Below, in pieces: positions 5,675 to 7,065 of a stretch of 7,065 bases of DNA. The notes under the pieces are model-generated. The model had not been told where the DNA came from and searched no databases. It worked only from the letters and a program-made list of their open reading frames with translations. The stretch is from assembly GCA_018898235.1 (NCBI GenBank), contig JAHIJU010000124.1, forward strand, positions 1 to 7,065, given 5' to 3'. This stretch comes from Actinomycetota bacterium (GTDB lineage Bacteria; Actinomycetota; Actinomycetes; Actinomycetales; Cellulomonadaceae). Position numbers and translations under genes: made by a program. How positions within the stretch are numbered: position 1 is the stretch's first letter; every line of letters starts with the position of its first letter.

Positions 5675-6243
5675 ACCTGCCGGAGACCTCGGACGACGAG
5701 GTCCGGATCGGGATCGCGGTGACGGTGCCGCCCCCGTACGGCCCCGCGCTCGTCTCGGCGCGGGCACGGTTCGGCGACCCGGCCGCGGGGCAGATCCCGC
5801 CGCACGTCACCCTGCTCGTCCCCACGGCGCTGGCGGCCGACCGGATCCACCACGTCGACACCCACCTCGACGTGGTGGCCGCGCACCATCAGCCGTTCGT
5901 CATGCACCTGCGCGGCACGGCAACGTTCCGACCGGTCTCCCCGGTGGTCTTCGTGCAGGTCGTCGAGGGCATCGCGAGCTGCGAGCAGCTGGAGCGCGAC
6001 GTGCGCACCGGACCGCTCGACCAGGAGCTGCGCTTCCCGTACCACCCGCATGTCACGGTCGCCCACGAGCTGGACGACGACGGGCTGGACCGGGCGTTCG
6101 ACGGTCTGTCCCAGTTCGAGGCGAGCTTCGTGGTCGACAGGTTCCACCGCTACCTGCATGGGGACGACGGGGTGTGGCGCCCGGCCCGCGAGTACCTGCT
6201 GACCGGTGCGGGCGCGGATGCCGCCCCGGTGCGCCGACCCTAG
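5671..6243 (+). CDS. 2'-5' RNA ligase family protein (2H phosphoesterase)
   Basis: A 190-residue protein of the 2H phosphoesterase superfamily (LigT / 2'-5' RNA ligase-like), whose members act on 2',5' linkages or cyclic phosphates of RNA and nucleotides. The two defining H-x-T motifs are present: H45-V-T47 in PPHVTLLVP and H127-V-T129 in YHPHVTVAH, about 80 residues apart as expected. IGIAVTVPPPYG near the start and FVVDRFHRYLH near the end fit the family. It is soluble, without signal or membrane segments. The start is GTG at 5671, sharing GTGA with the trpS stop, with GGGAG at 5662-5666 just upstream. The same frame stays open far upstream inside trpS, but that part is a shadow. The true substrate is unknown; a link to tRNA metabolism is only suggested by the coupling to trpS. 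Confidence 0.9.
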   Translation: MNLPETSDDEVRIGIAVTVPPPYGPALVSARARFGDPAAGQIPPHVTLLVPTALAADRIHHVDTHLDVVAAHHQPFVMHLRGTATFRPVSPVVFVQVVEGIASCEQLERDVRTGPLDQELRFPYHPHVTVAHELDDDGLDRAFDGLSQFEASFVVDRFHRYLHGDDGVWRPAREYLLTGAGADAAPVRRP

Positions 6244-6246
6244 ATT
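6241..6246 (+). promoter_or_regulatory. -10 element of a probable leaderless promoter, overlapping a stop codon
   Basis: TAGATT fits the TAnnnT -10 pattern and ends six bases before the ATG at 6253, so the mRNA would start at or next to that codon. Its first three bases are the TAG stop of the RNA ligase-like gene. No Shine-Dalgarno sequence precedes the ATG, and no clear -35 is visible at 16-19 bases upstream. Confidence 0.5.
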
Positions 6247-6252
6247 CGACGC

Positions 6253-7065
6253 ATGAGCCGTCCGGACGAGTCTGCGCTGGAACCGTCCGGTGCGGGTGCC
6301 GCCCATCGGATGGCGACGGAACGGACGGCGTCCCTGGACCCGCCCGCGCCGCTGCCGTCCGCCCGGCGTGGGCCGGCGGCGCTGGTGGCGCGCGCCACGG
6401 CACTCGCCGCGTGGTTCGCCCGCACCCGGGCCGGTCGGGCCAACGCGCGCTTCGGGGCCGCGGGCGGCGGGGTGCTGACCGGCGGGATCGCCTACGCCAC
6501 GCTGTTCTCGGTGTTCGCCGCCCTCACGCTCGGGTTCAGCGTGTTCATGGCGGTGCTCGGCGGCAACGAGGCGTTGCGGTCGGCCGTCGTCGCCGCGACC
6601 GCCGCAGCGCTGCCCGGGGTCGTCGACACCGGTGACGGGGACGGGCTGGTCGACCCGACGACCCTGCGGCTGAGCACGGGGTTCACGCTCGCCGGGGCGA
6701 TCGCGCTGGTGACCCTCGTGCTGTCGGCGATGTCGGCGGTGGCTGCCTTGCAGACGGGTCTGCGGGCCATGCTCGGGATCGCCCCGGGTGGCAACGCCGT
6801 GCTCGGCAAGCTCCGACAGCTCGCGGCGACGGCGGGTCTGGCCCTCACTGTCCTCCTGGCCGCGGTGCTCACCCTGGCGGTGACCGCGGTGGCCCAGGCT
6901 CTCGTCGGCGCCCTGGGATGGAGCGACGGGTCCGAGGTCGTGGTCCGGGTGCTGGCACCCCTGATCTCGTTCGGCATCGACGCGGGGGTGTTCGTGCTGC
7001 TGGTGCGGGTGCTCACGGCGACCAGGCCCGCTCGGCGCGATCTGTGGACAGGTGCGTTGGTCGCC
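6253..7065 (+). CDS. YihY/virulence factor BrkB family membrane protein (partial, 3' end outside window)
   Basis: The frame from ATG 6253 stays open for 271 codons to the window edge. After a charged and proline-rich cytoplasmic stretch (1 to about 65) comes GGGVLTGGIAYATLFSVFAAL (about 72-92), the conserved first-membrane-segment motif of the YihY/BrkB family (GG...AY..LFS.F..L). Further hydrophobic segments follow near residues 93-101, 143-165, 192-216 and 232-252, as expected of this multi-helix inner-membrane family. The family's molecular function is unsettled; early reports of ribonuclease BN activity for the E. coli member were later reassigned to another gene. M. tuberculosis also carries a YihY-type gene next to trpS (Rv3335c-Rv3336c). 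ATG 6253 is chosen for the TAGATT element six bases upstream; ATG 6310 is a less supported alternative. Confidence 0.85.
   Translation, partial: MSRPDESALEPSGAGAAHRMATERTASLDPPAPLPSARRGPAALVARATALAAWFARTRAGRANARFGAAGGGVLTGGIAYATLFSVFAALTLGFSVFMAVLGGNEALRSAVVAATAAALPGVVDTGDGDGLVDPTTLRLSTGFTLAGAIALVTLVLSAMSAVAALQTGLRAMLGIAPGGNAVLGKLRQLAATAGLALTVLLAAVLTLAVTAVAQALVGALGWSDGSEVVVRVLAPLISFGIDAGVFVLLVRVLTATRPARRDLWTGALVA

Noticed and set aside
5460..6635. A 391-codon + frame across the trpS, RNA ligase and YihY genes
   Set aside because: It crosses three better-supported genes, is rich in R, G, P and A, and has no recognisable motif.

Overview
The window is very GC-rich. Nearly every codon ends in G or C, and there are long antisense shadow frames over the real genes. 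With the gene content (an Rv1220c-type methyltransferase divergent from an ECF sigma factor of the SigE type, a zinc-binding anti-sigma factor, TatB, the actinobacterial DUF3117 protein), this points to Actinomycetota. It looks most like a Pseudonocardia-type member of the Pseudonocardiaceae; the genus is inference. It reads as ordinary chromosomal core. I see no insertion sequence, CRISPR array, rRNA, tRNA or other sign of transfer.

Left part (1-1831, + strand): the last codons of a possible upstream gene, then a 55-residue DUF3117 protein (55-222), then an M17 leucyl aminopeptidase (233-1831). The three are tightly packed. The aminopeptidase has no visible ribosome-binding site of its own, so it may rely on coupling to the small gene before it. 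A short hairpin lies between it and the converging methyltransferase gene.

Middle part (1853-4599): the cell-envelope stress block. A SAM-dependent O-methyltransferase (- strand) and sigE (+ strand) diverge from a 125-base region. That region carries a good ECF-type promoter (GGAACC, 16 bases, CGTT) for sigE, which suggests autoregulation, and two CTGGA(A)CCAG dyads around it. sigE overlaps an anti-sigma gene by one base. The anti-sigma protein has a HxxxCxxC zinc motif, one membrane segment and a large external domain. In mycobacteria an htrA protease gene follows the anti-sigma gene, but here the next gene is tatB, after a 112-base gap holding a hairpin and a TAGCCT -10 element. The tatB GTG start lies six bases after that element, which suggests a leaderless mRNA.

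Right part (4655-7065, + strand): trpS (tryptophanyl-tRNA synthetase), then a 2H phosphoesterase / 2'-5' RNA ligase-like gene overlapping trpS by four bases, then the start of a YihY/BrkB-family membrane protein that runs off the window. The TAG stop of the ligase gene is also the first half of a TAGATT -10 element six bases before the YihY ATG, again a leaderless arrangement.

No wholly new system is evident. The most unusual points are the built-in external domain of the anti-sigma factor, the missing htrA, the decorated sigE promoter, and the two leaderless starts.
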